Source of the DNA: a candidate division KSB1 bacterium
GTDB taxonomy: Bacteria; Zhuqueibacterota; Zhuqueibacteria; JANLFK01; Oleimicrobiaceae
Direction: 5' to 3'
DNA: 64,000 bases
Assembly: GCA_024655945.1 (NCBI GenBank)
Contig: JANLFK010000002.1
Location: 62,001-126,000, forward strand
Position numbers and translations under genes: made by a program. A model generated the notes under the pieces. The model had not been told where the DNA came from. It worked only from the letters and a program-made list of their open reading frames with translations, and did not search any database. Shown here in pieces: positions 44,273 through 54,239 of this stretch (its first letter is position 1; each line of letters starts with the position of its first letter).

Positions 44273-45241
44273 TCAAAACTCGGCGCAGAAACTCATGCGC
44301 AGCACCGACTGCAGGCGACGGTAGTCAGTGTGGGCAAGGTCAAAGCCAACGAGCCCACGCCCAGTGCTCTTCTTGAAGCCGCACCCTATGGTGAGGCCAT
44401 CCTCGTCGTAGTTGAACTTGTAACCAACGCGCAGCGCCACCACATTGGCCAACCAGCATTCTGCGCCCACGTGCAGGCGCTCGCTGTAGTCGCTCGGATG
44501 CAGCGCATCGGCGGCCAGAGTCAGACGATATGGGCTGCTCTGCCCACCCAGCAGTTCTATAGCCGCACCGAGCCGAAAGACCATAGGCATCTTGAACGAG
44601 TCGCCGATGTAGCGGCTGTCCACCCCAAAGTTCTGCACATAGCCGCCAATGCGAAAAGACCGGAACCCAGTGGTGTAGACCATCCCCAAGTCGACGAGCA
44701 CGTTGTCTGAGGTGTAGACCGCGATGCGCTCCCGGACGTAGCGAAGGGTAAGACCGTAAGCAAACCAGGCCGTTGCCTGCTGGGCAAAGGAGAGCCCAAT
44801 GGCCGCCGCATCTGCCGTGTAGGTGCCGCGCACAATATAAGCGCCACCCGGGTTGTCAACGTCCGCGTTGAGCGTCTCCACCATCTCACCCAGGTCCAGC
44901 CGGTTGATGCTGACGCCGCACACCCCCATGCGCCGCGGAAGCCTTAGGGCAATAGAGCAGGCCTGGTGGCTTGTCTCGGCAAGATAGGAGGCATACGACA
45001 CGCTCAGCGCACGGCTACCCGCAAGGTGAGCGAGAAGCGCTGGGTTGACGAACAGCGCCTCGGGCCCTCCATCCAGCAGCGCCACACCCACCTCGCCCAT
45101 AGCCGCCGCACGCGCGGTGACTGGGATCTCCAGGAAGGTGTAGCCCGCCGTGCCAACCTTGCGGAACTGCCCCTTTCCCGGGGTGGCCATGCAGGCCAGC
45201 AGCACGAAGACAAAGACCAACCGTGACACCGCGCGTGCCAT
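44273..45241 (-). CDS. PorV/PorQ-family outer-membrane protein (module B)
   Basis: 322 residues, signal peptide 'LVFVFVLLACMATPGKG'. 'GYTFLEIPVTARAAAMGEVGVALLDGGPEALFVNPALL' is the PorV/PorQ N-terminal signature, the barrel runs through 'LRVGYKFNYDEDGLTIGCGF' and the end is 'VLRMSFCAEF'. Its segment 'RVGYKFNYDEDGL' resembles 'RAGYKFNYSGFQDEL' of the module A paralogue at 28503. A GGTGAAGG site precedes the ATG, which lies 4 bases after the stop of the sorted protein. The likely role is export or surface assembly of the sorted partner. Confidence 0.82.
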   Translation of the reverse strand: MARAVSRLVFVFVLLACMATPGKGQFRKVGTAGYTFLEIPVTARAAAMGEVGVALLDGGPEALFVNPALLAHLAGSRALSVSYASYLAETSHQACSIALRLPRRMGVCGVSINRLDLGEMVETLNADVDNPGGAYIVRGTYTADAAAIGLSFAQQATAWFAYGLTLRYVRERIAVYTSDNVLVDLGMVYTTGFRSFRIGGYVQNFGVDSRYIGDSFKMPMVFRLGAAIELLGGQSSPYRLTLAADALHPSDYSERLHVGAECWLANVVALRVGYKFNYDEDGLTIGCGFKKSTGRGLVGFDLAHTDYRRLQSVLRMSFCAEF

Positions 45242-45245
45242 GCCT

Positions 45246-47372
45246 TCACCTCACAATGCAAAACTTGCCGATGCGCGTAGCCCCTCTCGTGGCCGGCGCA
45301 TGGGAGGTGATATGGTAAATGTAGAACCCACTCTCGGCAAATTGGCCAAAATCGGTCACCTGATCCCACTGCGCAATCCCCGTGTCTTCGGTGTGCTCGA
45401 TCCTTGCCACCAGGTCGCCGCGAATCGTGTAGATGCGAATGGTGCACGGGCTGGGGATATTCATGAACGATATCACATCCTGGGCACCGGGAGTAATGAA
45501 ACCGGACCGCATGACGAATGGGTTAGGCACCACGAGTATCTGGTCGAGCGTCGTATTCACCGGCGAGAAGGTGGCCACAAATGGGGAAACCGTATGGTTC
45601 GGGTAGTATGAGCTCTCCAGACTGGGGACACGGTTGCTGTTTGTCTCCGGAAACACGGCTGCGGGATCAGGCGGCCAATGGTCATGCCCGGTATCGAAGG
45701 CCGAAACCGCATAGTAGTAGCCGAAGCCCACCACGACCCCAGTGTCGACGAACGTGTAAATGTGTGCAACCGGGTCGAAGAGGCTGGGGTCCCTGGCTGC
45801 CACCTCGGCGATCTGCTGCCATGGACCTATGGGCAGATAGTCGGAGCGATAGATGCGATAGCCTGCCAGGTCGTAGGCCTCTGCACCGGAGTAGTCAGAA
45901 TCGGGCAGGTACTGGCCGGCATCATCCCAGCGGATGACGTTTCCCACTCTGGCCCCGGTCAGTCGCGAAAGCTCAATCCTGTCCGGTGCCGCTGGTGGAT
46001 CCGGCACGTTGTAGTGATGGTCGAAGTTGAACTGTGCCCGCTGAGCCGTGGCATTGAGGTCGGCCAAACTCCCCATGGCAATGTCCTGCTCTGTAACGTT
46101 GGCAGCAAACGCTATCTCGGAACGCACACTGCCGATCACCTCGGCCATCACCACACGCAGCGAGTCTCCAGGGCGCAAATCCCAAGGGCCGAGGGATACC
46201 ATGGTCCACATGCGCGCCTTGCCCCAGCGCTCGTCAGCCAGACCTTGCGGAAAGAGGATGGCCTGATAGGCGTTGCGCAGATCGCGCATGGCATTGTACC
46301 ATTGTTCGTTCGTCTCCAGGCCAGTGAACGGGAAGGCATGGGCAGGGTCGCTCACCGACCAGCCAACCTGGTTGATAGTATTTGCCTGACCGCGCTTGTC
46401 CGGCGAGACGTAGAGAAACTTTATCCCTGCGAAGGCAGGCGCCAACCACTCCTTGCCGCTGCGCGGCCCACCGCGGCCGTAGAGGTACGGGTCAAACTTC
46501 TCATTGCCGGCGGCCTGCGTGTAGTCGTCCGCCCAGCCGTAGACCATCCGTTGGCGTGCATCATACAAGAAGCGGTTGTTCAAGGCACCCGGTGGCAGCT
46601 GGGGAAAGAGCATAGTCCAACCCCGCGCATTGATGGCGAACGCGTAGGTGAAAAGAAGATACAGGTCCTGCAGAGTGGAATCCTGGGCCAAGATGCGGTA
46701 CACTTCGGGTGAGGCCACCCCGGGGTCGAAGATGTGCGGTTCGCGGGCAATGTTGGTGATGACATAGTCGATGATGATGTACTTTTCGTCCTTCGCCGAG
46801 CCACTCCAGCAACGGACAGTGCGCTTCACGCGCACCGGCAAGAAGCGCGGCGGGCGATAGGGGAAGCGGTACTGCGGATTGAATTCCCAGGCGGTGTCCA
46901 CCACCTCTTCGCCCTCGCCCGGATCCGTTCGCAACCAGTGGTTCTCCCCATTTGGCCAACGCAGACCATGGCGGAGCAACAAGTAAGGACTGTCGGTCGT
47001 GGAGAGCCCCACCGAGGTGGCAAACATGGCCCAGTCGGCAACCCCCCAGACGCTGTCCTGGGTGGAGGCGCGCAACGCTCCTGCCCAAAATCCGCCGCCC
47101 ACGTGGTGGCTGGTGCCCCCGCCCACCTGTTGCGGAATCAGCTCAGGGTCAAAGCCGGGCCAATCCATGCCATAGCCCTTGCGGGCCCAATTCTGGAAGA
47201 CTGGTCCCATCTTGGCCACATTCACCGTCTCCCACAACTGCCCACGCGTCAGCGAAATGGCAGTGGCCTCCACCTGCGCGGTGCTCCTCGTAGCGGAAAG
47301 CATACACGTCGCAGCACACGCTATCAAGAGCCGGCGGCGGACCGCAATTCTTTGTCGCAGCCGAGAGAGCAT
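45246..47372 (-). CDS. Large sorted surface protein partnered with a TonB receptor (module B)
   Basis: 708 residues. An Arg-rich N-region and 'LLIACAATCMLSATRSTAQ' form a signal peptide. The body has 'KYIIIDYVITNIAREPH', 'GPWDLRPGDSLRVVMAEVIG', a fibronectin-like 'NVIRWDDAGQYLP … AYDLAGYRIYRSD', then the C-terminal domain 'ILVVPNPFVMRSGF', 'ISFMNIPSPCTIRIYTIRGD' and a final 'RIGKFCIVR'. Each of these has a counterpart in the 29558 protein, including the ending in I-(V/I)-R. It starts 2 bases after the TonB receptor stop. I infer an extracellular substrate-capturing or receptor-lid protein; the binding specificity is unknown. Confidence 0.7.
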   Translation of the reverse strand: MLSRLRQRIAVRRRLLIACAATCMLSATRSTAQVEATAISLTRGQLWETVNVAKMGPVFQNWARKGYGMDWPGFDPELIPQQVGGGTSHHVGGGFWAGALRASTQDSVWGVADWAMFATSVGLSTTDSPYLLLRHGLRWPNGENHWLRTDPGEGEEVVDTAWEFNPQYRFPYRPPRFLPVRVKRTVRCWSGSAKDEKYIIIDYVITNIAREPHIFDPGVASPEVYRILAQDSTLQDLYLLFTYAFAINARGWTMLFPQLPPGALNNRFLYDARQRMVYGWADDYTQAAGNEKFDPYLYGRGGPRSGKEWLAPAFAGIKFLYVSPDKRGQANTINQVGWSVSDPAHAFPFTGLETNEQWYNAMRDLRNAYQAILFPQGLADERWGKARMWTMVSLGPWDLRPGDSLRVVMAEVIGSVRSEIAFAANVTEQDIAMGSLADLNATAQRAQFNFDHHYNVPDPPAAPDRIELSRLTGARVGNVIRWDDAGQYLPDSDYSGAEAYDLAGYRIYRSDYLPIGPWQQIAEVAARDPSLFDPVAHIYTFVDTGVVVGFGYYYAVSAFDTGHDHWPPDPAAVFPETNSNRVPSLESSYYPNHTVSPFVATFSPVNTTLDQILVVPNPFVMRSGFITPGAQDVISFMNIPSPCTIRIYTIRGDLVARIEHTEDTGIAQWDQVTDFGQFAESGFYIYHITSHAPATRGATRIGKFCIVR

Positions 47373-47374
47373 AA

Positions 47375-50311
47375 TCAGAATCCCAATCCAACCGTGAAAT
47401 AGACCTCCCGCGGCGCGTTGCGATAGGCCCGGAAGTAATTGAGCTTGTAGATCTTCGCCTGCGGGTCGTTCGGGTTATCGCTCGTGGGCGGTGTGTCCCT
47501 GCTCACGCCGTACTCCACCCAGTTGCGGAGCTCTTCCCCGGCAAGTGGCGTAAGCCAGCGATTATTGAACAGGTTCTCAATGCGCACCGAGAGGCGAGGT
47601 TGCAGCGTGCCGAGGGCGACCCGCACCGAGATACCCAAATCGGTCTTGGCCTCCAGCGGGTAGCGCCTATTGTTGACCACGTCGGTAAACTCATCGTAGC
47701 TGGTCACGTAAGTGAATGGCGATCCACTGCGTGCCTGGTATATCATGGTGAACACCAGGTCCTTGAGCGGTTCACCACCCAGCAGTTCTCGCCACAGGTG
47801 ACCGGGCACCGTGTAGGAAACCAATGCGCGAAATGAGTGAGTTCGGTCCTCTTCGGCGAGAAAGTCGTTGGCGCTGCGCCGCTCCACCACGCTTCGCGGG
47901 TCATTGGGGTCCTGGTAGATGTCGATGGCACCGTAGGCTCCTTGGGACGTGCGGGCAAAGGCGTAACTCAAGCGATATTTCCAGTCCCCCGGGGCTACCT
48001 TTTCCAGGGCCACTTCGATGCCGCGCGAGGCGCCGTAGCCATTGTTCTCATAGGTGAGGTAATAGGGATTCTGGGGCGCCTCCTGCTGCGAACCGGTGGG
48101 TGAGTGCACGCGGGCACTCACCGTCTGGCTCACGCGGTCATTGTAGTAGGCAGCCAGATCCACGCGATGGGTGCCGCCGAGGCTTTGCTGCAATCCCACT
48201 TCATAGCTGATGGTCTTTTTGAATCCGAGGTCGGCATTGCCGTACATGCGCCATCCCTGCCATGTGTTCCTGGAGAGCGCATGCCGGAAGAGCGGCATGG
48301 AGTGGAAGTGGCCATACTGCAGACGGAAGGCGGTGTGCTCCCCTACCGGGAACGAGAGCCCGAAACGAGGGGCAACGGCAAGGTGACTCTCAGGGCGCCG
48401 TGTCCGCGGGTCGCCCACATCGCCCACGTACGGGCCCCCTCCTTGGCCTGTTCCCTGGTAGAACGGTCGAAAACGGTCTAGGGGCACGGGTATGTTCATG
48501 TTGAAGGCGTCGAAACGCAACCCGGCGTTGACCACCATGCCTTGGAACTCCATCTTGTCCTGCACATACGTGGCAACGTATCGCGGATAGGCGTGATAGT
48601 ACTCGGCAAAGCCCGAGTAGGCGACAAAGGCATTGATACGCGCTCCGGACTCGCCCGCGTAGCGTGTGTCCCAATACTGTCCGCGAACGCCACATTTCAC
48701 TTGGTGTCGTGCGTTCACCTGACTGGTCAAGTCCGCGCTCAGGTTCCAGACATCTGTTTGCGCATCGAGCGCATAGAGGGAAGTAAACTCGTAGACGATG
48801 CGCCGGAAATCTTCGTCCCACGGGCCGGCAGGAACCAACCTCGGGTCAGTCGAGGTGATAATCGGCAGGTTCCGCTCGATGTAGCGCTCACGCTGATGCC
48901 ACGCCGTCAGCTCGAAAAAGGTGCGTGGGCTGAAGACCTTTGTCCAGGTGAGCGTCTGCGTGGTGGTGATTTCGTCTTTTGGGCTTTCCAAGACCAGGCA
49001 GTACTTCCAGGTGGGGTATTGACCGATCACCGAGGCCCAGCGCACATCCTCCGAACCCGACCAGACCGCGCCGTGATGTGCCTGATACTGGCCCATGAGC
49101 TTGAGCTTATCGGCACTGCCCGCCCGCCAGCTCAGATTCAGGACGTAGTTTTGATAGACCTGCACTCGTTCAACGCTGGGGATGCGCAGGGGTGCGCGCC
49201 GGTATTCGCCGGACAGATAGAAGCGCAAACGGTCGCCTCCCCCAAGAGGGCCACCGACCCCGAACATGTAGCGCTGATAGACCAGTCTGCGATAGTCGTA
49301 CACACCCAGCGGGTTCGAGGAGTTGTTTGGCCCGGGGCTATGGTTAGCCACCCAGCGGTCGTAGTAGAACGTCCTCAGCGAATCGTCCGAGATGCCCGGC
49401 GCGTTCTTGTCCCGCCACTCCTGCCACTTGGCGAACGTGCCCCAGCGCTGCCATTCGATTGTCTCTGGCCCGTACAGATAGGGGCCAAAGTGGTATTTGC
49501 CGGGCGGGCGGAGCTCGACCCGAAACTCGCCATGAAAGCGCTCCTCGCCCTCTTTGGTCACCACCTTGACCACCCCGGATTGGGCGTTTCCATATTCCGC
49601 GCTAAAGCCGCCGGAGATGATTTCCATCTGTTTCACGCCCAGTGGGTTAAAGTCGTATTTCCAGCTTGTGTTGGATTTTTCTCCGTAGAGGTTGTAACCT
49701 GGAACGCCGGTGTTCGAGGAGATCTGCTCCACGCCGTTGACCTGGAATTGCAGCTCAAATGCGCCGCCGCCGCGGATGGAAAAAGTGCCGTTGGGGTTCC
49801 GCGTCACTCCGGCATCCAGCTCCAGGACACGGCGCAGCCCCTCCACCGGCGCGGTCTCGATTTCCCGCGCCTCCATCACCTTTGCCGTGGCGGTCAGGTC
49901 ACGCACCACTGCCGGCCGACTTGCCTCCACCACCAGAGGGGCCATCTCCAGCACAGTCGCCTCCAGGGAGAAATCTACGGTGCTGGTCCGGTCCACCACC
50001 ACCGTCACGCCCCGCACCACCATGCTGCGGTAGCCAATCATGCGGGCTGCCACCGTGTAAGTGCCCGGGGGCACGTTGAGGATGTAATACTCCCCGTCTC
50101 TGCCGGTTGCCGCCCCGAGCGTGGTCCCCTGGATGACCACGTTGGCCCCAGGCAGGCCCTGCTTTGTCTCGGCGTCAATGACCTTCCCCGCGATCTTTCC
50201 CTTTGGCACCTGGGCCAAGGTCTGGGCCTGCCACACCCACAAGATGCCAAACGCTCCTGCGGCAGTCGCCACTCTGCGCAAGGCACGGGTGATTTTCTTG
50301 AACGCCTTCAT
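47375..50311 (-). CDS. TonB-dependent outer-membrane receptor with carboxypeptidase-regulatory-like domain (module B)
   Basis: 978 residues. Signal region, then a regulatory-like domain 'GKIAGKVIDAETKQGLPGAN' to about residue 120, plug ('DLTATAKVMEAREIETAPVE', 'FQVNGVEQISSNTG', 'ISGGFSAEYGNAQSGVVKVVTK') and a barrel ending 'EVYFTVGLGF'. The plug and first domain are the same type as in the 32133 receptor. It overlaps the GHL10-golvesin gene by 4 bases (ATGA), so surface hydrolase and receptor are translationally coupled. It would import products released by that hydrolase. Confidence 0.88.
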   Translation of the reverse strand: MKAFKKITRALRRVATAAGAFGILWVWQAQTLAQVPKGKIAGKVIDAETKQGLPGANVVIQGTTLGAATGRDGEYYILNVPPGTYTVAARMIGYRSMVVRGVTVVVDRTSTVDFSLEATVLEMAPLVVEASRPAVVRDLTATAKVMEAREIETAPVEGLRRVLELDAGVTRNPNGTFSIRGGGAFELQFQVNGVEQISSNTGVPGYNLYGEKSNTSWKYDFNPLGVKQMEIISGGFSAEYGNAQSGVVKVVTKEGEERFHGEFRVELRPPGKYHFGPYLYGPETIEWQRWGTFAKWQEWRDKNAPGISDDSLRTFYYDRWVANHSPGPNNSSNPLGVYDYRRLVYQRYMFGVGGPLGGGDRLRFYLSGEYRRAPLRIPSVERVQVYQNYVLNLSWRAGSADKLKLMGQYQAHHGAVWSGSEDVRWASVIGQYPTWKYCLVLESPKDEITTTQTLTWTKVFSPRTFFELTAWHQRERYIERNLPIITSTDPRLVPAGPWDEDFRRIVYEFTSLYALDAQTDVWNLSADLTSQVNARHQVKCGVRGQYWDTRYAGESGARINAFVAYSGFAEYYHAYPRYVATYVQDKMEFQGMVVNAGLRFDAFNMNIPVPLDRFRPFYQGTGQGGGPYVGDVGDPRTRRPESHLAVAPRFGLSFPVGEHTAFRLQYGHFHSMPLFRHALSRNTWQGWRMYGNADLGFKKTISYEVGLQQSLGGTHRVDLAAYYNDRVSQTVSARVHSPTGSQQEAPQNPYYLTYENNGYGASRGIEVALEKVAPGDWKYRLSYAFARTSQGAYGAIDIYQDPNDPRSVVERRSANDFLAEEDRTHSFRALVSYTVPGHLWRELLGGEPLKDLVFTMIYQARSGSPFTYVTSYDEFTDVVNNRRYPLEAKTDLGISVRVALGTLQPRLSVRIENLFNNRWLTPLAGEELRNWVEYGVSRDTPPTSDNPNDPQAKIYKLNYFRAYRNAPREVYFTVGLGF

Positions 50312-52839
50312 CGAATCAAGAGTAGCTTACGCGTGCACGCACTGGGGAACTCGTCGCCCATTTGGTCGACATAGATCAGCCGGCAGAAGTAAAGGCCGCT
50401 GGGCACCTGCCCCAGCGCAAGGTTCACTCGATGCAGGCCAGGCGACGCCACCGACGTGGTTACCGTGTCCACCTCCTGCCCGAGCACGTTGAAGACCCTG
50501 ACCTGCGCAGTTCCCGCTCCTGGCAGCACAAAGCACACTGTGGTCTCTCCGTTGAACGGATTCGGGTAGTTCGGCAGGAGTTGCGGTGCGGGACGCACCT
50601 GGGGCCGGGTTTCTTGCCGCACCGACGTATCCAAAACCCGTCGCAGGAGGCACGCATCCGCGACCACCATTCCAGAGTCCACCGCATTGACGACCATGAT
50701 GCTGGAGAACTCGCCAGCGCGAAGATAGCGCCGTCCCAACATCGACCATCCCCCACGCCCCGCACTCTGGTCAATGTAGAGCGTGTCCTGCCCGAAATGG
50801 TGGAGGACGTAGTAAGGAACCCGACGTGCCAGTTCCATAGGGCAGTTCGGGATATTGACGCTGAGCTCATACAGTCCATCCAGCCCCACTTGCGTCCACC
50901 ATTGCGCCCGGTTCTCTCCCTTGCCCGGACCGCTCACTGCGTACCCCTGGCCCACAAAGTCGTTCCCCTCGCTCGCGATGCCCCAGTTGCCATAGGCTCT
51001 GAAGGTGGGCGCACCATCGTCCACCAGGAGCGAAACATGATCGGGAACAAAGCTGACCGTGAGTTGCTGCGTGCGGCACAGGTTGCCGGCCCTGTCCCGC
51101 ACCCCGACCAGACGGAGCCGATAAGCCTGGCCGGCAGCAAGGGGGGTTACCTGGAGGCGCACGGCACAGGCCCCACCAGAGACCACCTCTGCGGCAAGCA
51201 CGCTCCCGCCCGGCTCCAAGGCGTAGCTATCGACCCTTGTGGCCGACGTCGTGTCCACCACCCTGCTGAACTTGAGCTCGATGTGCACGCTGTCCGGCAG
51301 CAGGCAGTCATCGACTACCAGCTCTCCTACCCGGAGGAGTCGGACGGCGTCAGCGGTGACCTTGCCGCTTGCAGCGCCTCCGACGGAAATCGTCACCTTC
51401 TGCCGGTGCCGCAAGGTGTCTGCGCACAGGAAGACCCAGTCGTTGGGATTCTGGCCCTGGTCGACGACGCACGAAATTTCCGCGCTGCCCGTGAGCACGC
51501 GATAGACGACCTCCCTGGCTGCCCCTGCAATCGATGGCCATCGCGCGAAGATCTCGTAAAGCCCCTCTCGCAGCACCGAGGTCTGCCAGGTCGCTGTGGC
51601 CTGGTCAGGCCCCGCTGGCACATAGAGAGCCGTTCCTGCGTAGCCACCTTCTACCCTTTGCCAAGAGCCCGAGCATCGGAACCTAATCGGGTCGGCCTCA
51701 TCGATTATCAGCTCCGTGTGTGGCGCATTGACGCGTTCGGCAAAGACACCCTGGCCGAGCACCTGCAGCGTCTGTTCTTTCATCGCGCCGTAGTACCAAA
51801 TCGTCATGCCGCCGCAGGCCGATTCCCGCACCCGGCTCACCTGGAAGAGCAACGAGGCATCGTCCCGGTAGGCAATCCCAGGGTAAAGGGAGAAGGTAGC
51901 CGGCACAAGTGTCAGACTCAAGTTGAGTTGGTTTTGCAGGTCGGCGTCCGGCAGGTAGAGCATCGGCTCCAGGGCATCCACGTAGCCGCTGTCTGCCCAG
52001 ACGTTCCAGGCTTGCAATTTTTCTCCGGCCAAAAGCATGTAAGGCGGGGCCACTGCGGCGCTCACCAGGAGATCGGGGCGCCTGGTTTTGACGCGCTGGT
52101 AGATGCGTCTCGCTAAGGTCGTCGTCTGCCGCTCGCGCCACCGCACCCATTGTGCCCATTCCGGATGCTTGGTGTCGATGAGGAGCGGATCGGTGCCGCC
52201 GGTCTCGGCTACGTACCGGCTGCGGGCAACCTCAGAATACGAAAATTCTGTGGACGGACAACGAATCCGATCGGTCTCAATGCCATCCAGCCCGGGGTAG
52301 CGCGCCGCTACTTCGCCGAACAGGTCCTCCATGAAGCTCACCACCTCGGGATGGGCAGGATCGAGCCAGTGAAAGAACCCGTTCTCATTGGCCACCACGG
52401 AAGAGCCATTGCGCCTGATGGCCAGCCAGTCTGGGTGTGCCGCGATGAGAGGCCCACGGACGGTGCTGTCGGAAGGGTGCGTGTGCGCCATCAGGCCGTA
52501 CTCGAACCAGGCCACCACCTCCAGGCCGAAGCGATGCCCTATCTCGATGGCCTCCTGGAGCGGATCGCGGCCGGCAAACTCCGCCCGCTGCCCCGGCCCC
52601 CCTGCGGCCACCATCACCTCGCTCGGATAGATGGTTGCCCCCTGGTACTGAACGTCGACGAGCACCCGGTTGAAATGAGCCCGGGCAAGCCGGTAAAAGA
52701 CCTGTTCCATGCGCGCCGGCCCGCCAAGAATCACATCTCGGCTCATCCACACGCCGCGGGCTTCCGGCAAGGGCTCCTGTGCCCATCCAAAGGTTGGGGT
52801 GACGGATAGCAGCGCCGCGACCGCCCATGCCGCCGCCAT
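50308..52839 (-). CDS. GHL10-family putative glycosidase with two golvesin-like domains and T9SS signal
   Basis: 843 residues from ATG 52839; the frame extends upstream but over another gene and lacks coding character. Signal peptide 'MAAAWAVAALLSVTPTFGWAQ'. The barrel begins 'EARGVWMSRDVI' and has 'EVVAWFEYGLMA' and 'LDGIETDRIRCP', motifs of the GHL10 (DUF187) family. A golvesin/xly-like sandwich lies near 'REGLYEIFARWPS', a Big/SbsA-like insert follows, then a second golvesin-like unit near 'LDGLYELSVNIPN'. The sorting domain starts 'LLPNYPNPFNGETTVCFVLP'. It should be displayed on the cell surface. The sister protein is at 61565. Confidence 0.8.
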   Translation of the reverse strand: MAAAWAVAALLSVTPTFGWAQEPLPEARGVWMSRDVILGGPARMEQVFYRLARAHFNRVLVDVQYQGATIYPSEVMVAAGGPGQRAEFAGRDPLQEAIEIGHRFGLEVVAWFEYGLMAHTHPSDSTVRGPLIAAHPDWLAIRRNGSSVVANENGFFHWLDPAHPEVVSFMEDLFGEVAARYPGLDGIETDRIRCPSTEFSYSEVARSRYVAETGGTDPLLIDTKHPEWAQWVRWRERQTTTLARRIYQRVKTRRPDLLVSAAVAPPYMLLAGEKLQAWNVWADSGYVDALEPMLYLPDADLQNQLNLSLTLVPATFSLYPGIAYRDDASLLFQVSRVRESACGGMTIWYYGAMKEQTLQVLGQGVFAERVNAPHTELIIDEADPIRFRCSGSWQRVEGGYAGTALYVPAGPDQATATWQTSVLREGLYEIFARWPSIAGAAREVVYRVLTGSAEISCVVDQGQNPNDWVFLCADTLRHRQKVTISVGGAASGKVTADAVRLLRVGELVVDDCLLPDSVHIELKFSRVVDTTSATRVDSYALEPGGSVLAAEVVSGGACAVRLQVTPLAAGQAYRLRLVGVRDRAGNLCRTQQLTVSFVPDHVSLLVDDGAPTFRAYGNWGIASEGNDFVGQGYAVSGPGKGENRAQWWTQVGLDGLYELSVNIPNCPMELARRVPYYVLHHFGQDTLYIDQSAGRGGWSMLGRRYLRAGEFSSIMVVNAVDSGMVVADACLLRRVLDTSVRQETRPQVRPAPQLLPNYPNPFNGETTVCFVLPGAGTAQVRVFNVLGQEVDTVTTSVASPGLHRVNLALGQVPSGLYFCRLIYVDQMGDEFPSACTRKLLLIR

Positions 52840-52859
52840 GTGCCGCACGTTCAGGCAAC

Positions 52860-54239
52860 TCACTTCAGGAGGACCACCTTGGTAGAAGCAAGCCCTTCGC
52901 GTGCGCGGAGCTCTATCACATAGGTCCCGGTTGGCAGCTGTCCGGCGGAGAACCTCACCTCCTGCCGTCCGGCTCCCAGAGCACCGCTGAATAGCACTTG
53001 CACCTCCTCTCCCCTGGCATTGAGCACCCTCAACTGCACCACCTGCCGCTCTGCCAACTCGAAGGTGATCTTCGTCTCTGCGTTGAAGGGATTCGGATAA
53101 GCATGGAGGAGGTGGAGCGAACGTGGCGGCGTATCGGACAAACTGGAGACCCTTGAGCCTCCCCTTATGAAGGCGAAGGCGCGCCGCGCCCTGCCATCGA
53201 TCACGTAGGCGGTCTTTTCGTCGCCGCTCAAGGCCACGTCCGTCGGTTCCAGCAACGGCGCCCCGTGAGGGTCGGGGCGAGACGAACTGAAGCGGGCAGG
53301 CACCTCCTCCAGTTCCACGGCAAAGTTCCCCATTATGGAGAACGCCTTTACCCAGCGCCGTGTGCTGTCCGTGCCGCACGCGTATAGATTGCCGCTGCGG
53401 TCGCAACACAGGCCGTAAGGTGTCCACCACAGCCAGGACAGGTCAGCGGCCACGTCCGTCACCCGCTGTCCCGCGTAGCCTTTCGGGTCGGTCTGCACGC
53501 CTCCGGTCCACACCGCGACGCCGCCCATGTGTCCGCTGGAGTCGCTGTTGCGCGAGGTATAGAATGGCGTGCTGCTCAGCGAATAATCTGCCCCAGGTAT
53601 CACTGCCACATCGCGAATAATGCTCCGGCCGGTGCCATCGTGACCGCCCGGCTCTGAGGGGTGGTACTCGATGGGCAGAATAGGCACCCAGCTCCCTCGC
53701 GGCGCCGCCGCGTCCGTGAAGTTGTACACGCGGATGGAGGTGCGAAAGGAGACGGAAGCGTAGATGTACTTGTCCCTGTTCGCAGACAACCCGAGGACCC
53801 ACGTGCCGTAGCCAGAGCCCGAGTAGGTGTTGCGTTGCTGTGGGTCACCGTCCAGGTATTCATACATGATGGCCAAGGAAGGGGTTGGCGTCCCTGGCAT
53901 GCGCGAGACCACGTAAATGGTGTCGCCAATGGCCGTAATGCCCCGCGTTGACTCGATGTTCAGGTCGGTGGTGTAGTCCACCACCAGGCTGAACACTGTG
54001 TCACCAGGACTCGCCTTGAACAGGGCGTTCAACGCCCTGGGCCTGGCTGCCGAACTGGAGAGCACCCACAGGTTGTCATGGCTGTCAAAAGTGCAGAGGT
54101 AGGGATTGACCAACGAATCGGGCTGCGGGAAGCGGATGTCCATGCCAGGCTGGTAGACCCAAGGCTGCTGCGCCCTGGCGCTGAGCCCCATGCCCCATAG
54201 CAGCCCGCAAGCGACGGCAAACAGAACTCCTGCCTTCAT
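52860..54239 (-). CDS. Secreted beta-propeller-like protein with T9SS sorting domain
   Basis: 459 residues with signal peptide 'MKAGVLFAVACGLLWGMGLSARA'. The body repeats 'D.. .NLWVLS', 'GDTIYVVSR', 'RDKYIYASVS' and 'RSGNLYACGTD' strands like NHL or SMP-30-type propellers ('TPYGLCCDRSGNLYACG'). The C-terminus from 'LLHAYPNPFNAETKITFEL' to 'LASTKVVLLK' is the T9SS type A signal. GGAGG precedes the ATG. It is first in the operon that ends at 41727; no convincing promoter was found in the 185 bases upstream. The ligand is unknown. Confidence 0.72.
   Translation of the reverse strand: MKAGVLFAVACGLLWGMGLSARAQQPWVYQPGMDIRFPQPDSLVNPYLCTFDSHDNLWVLSSSAARPRALNALFKASPGDTVFSLVVDYTTDLNIESTRGITAIGDTIYVVSRMPGTPTPSLAIMYEYLDGDPQQRNTYSGSGYGTWVLGLSANRDKYIYASVSFRTSIRVYNFTDAAAPRGSWVPILPIEYHPSEPGGHDGTGRSIIRDVAVIPGADYSLSSTPFYTSRNSDSSGHMGGVAVWTGGVQTDPKGYAGQRVTDVAADLSWLWWTPYGLCCDRSGNLYACGTDSTRRWVKAFSIMGNFAVELEEVPARFSSSRPDPHGAPLLEPTDVALSGDEKTAYVIDGRARRAFAFIRGGSRVSSLSDTPPRSLHLLHAYPNPFNAETKITFELAERQVVQLRVLNARGEEVQVLFSGALGAGRQEVRFSAGQLPTGTYVIELRAREGLASTKVVLLK

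Noticed and set aside
52840-53430. N-terminal extension of the GHL10 frame
   Set aside because: It overlaps the propeller gene, is Arg-rich and lacks a signal. A signal peptide starts exactly at 52839.
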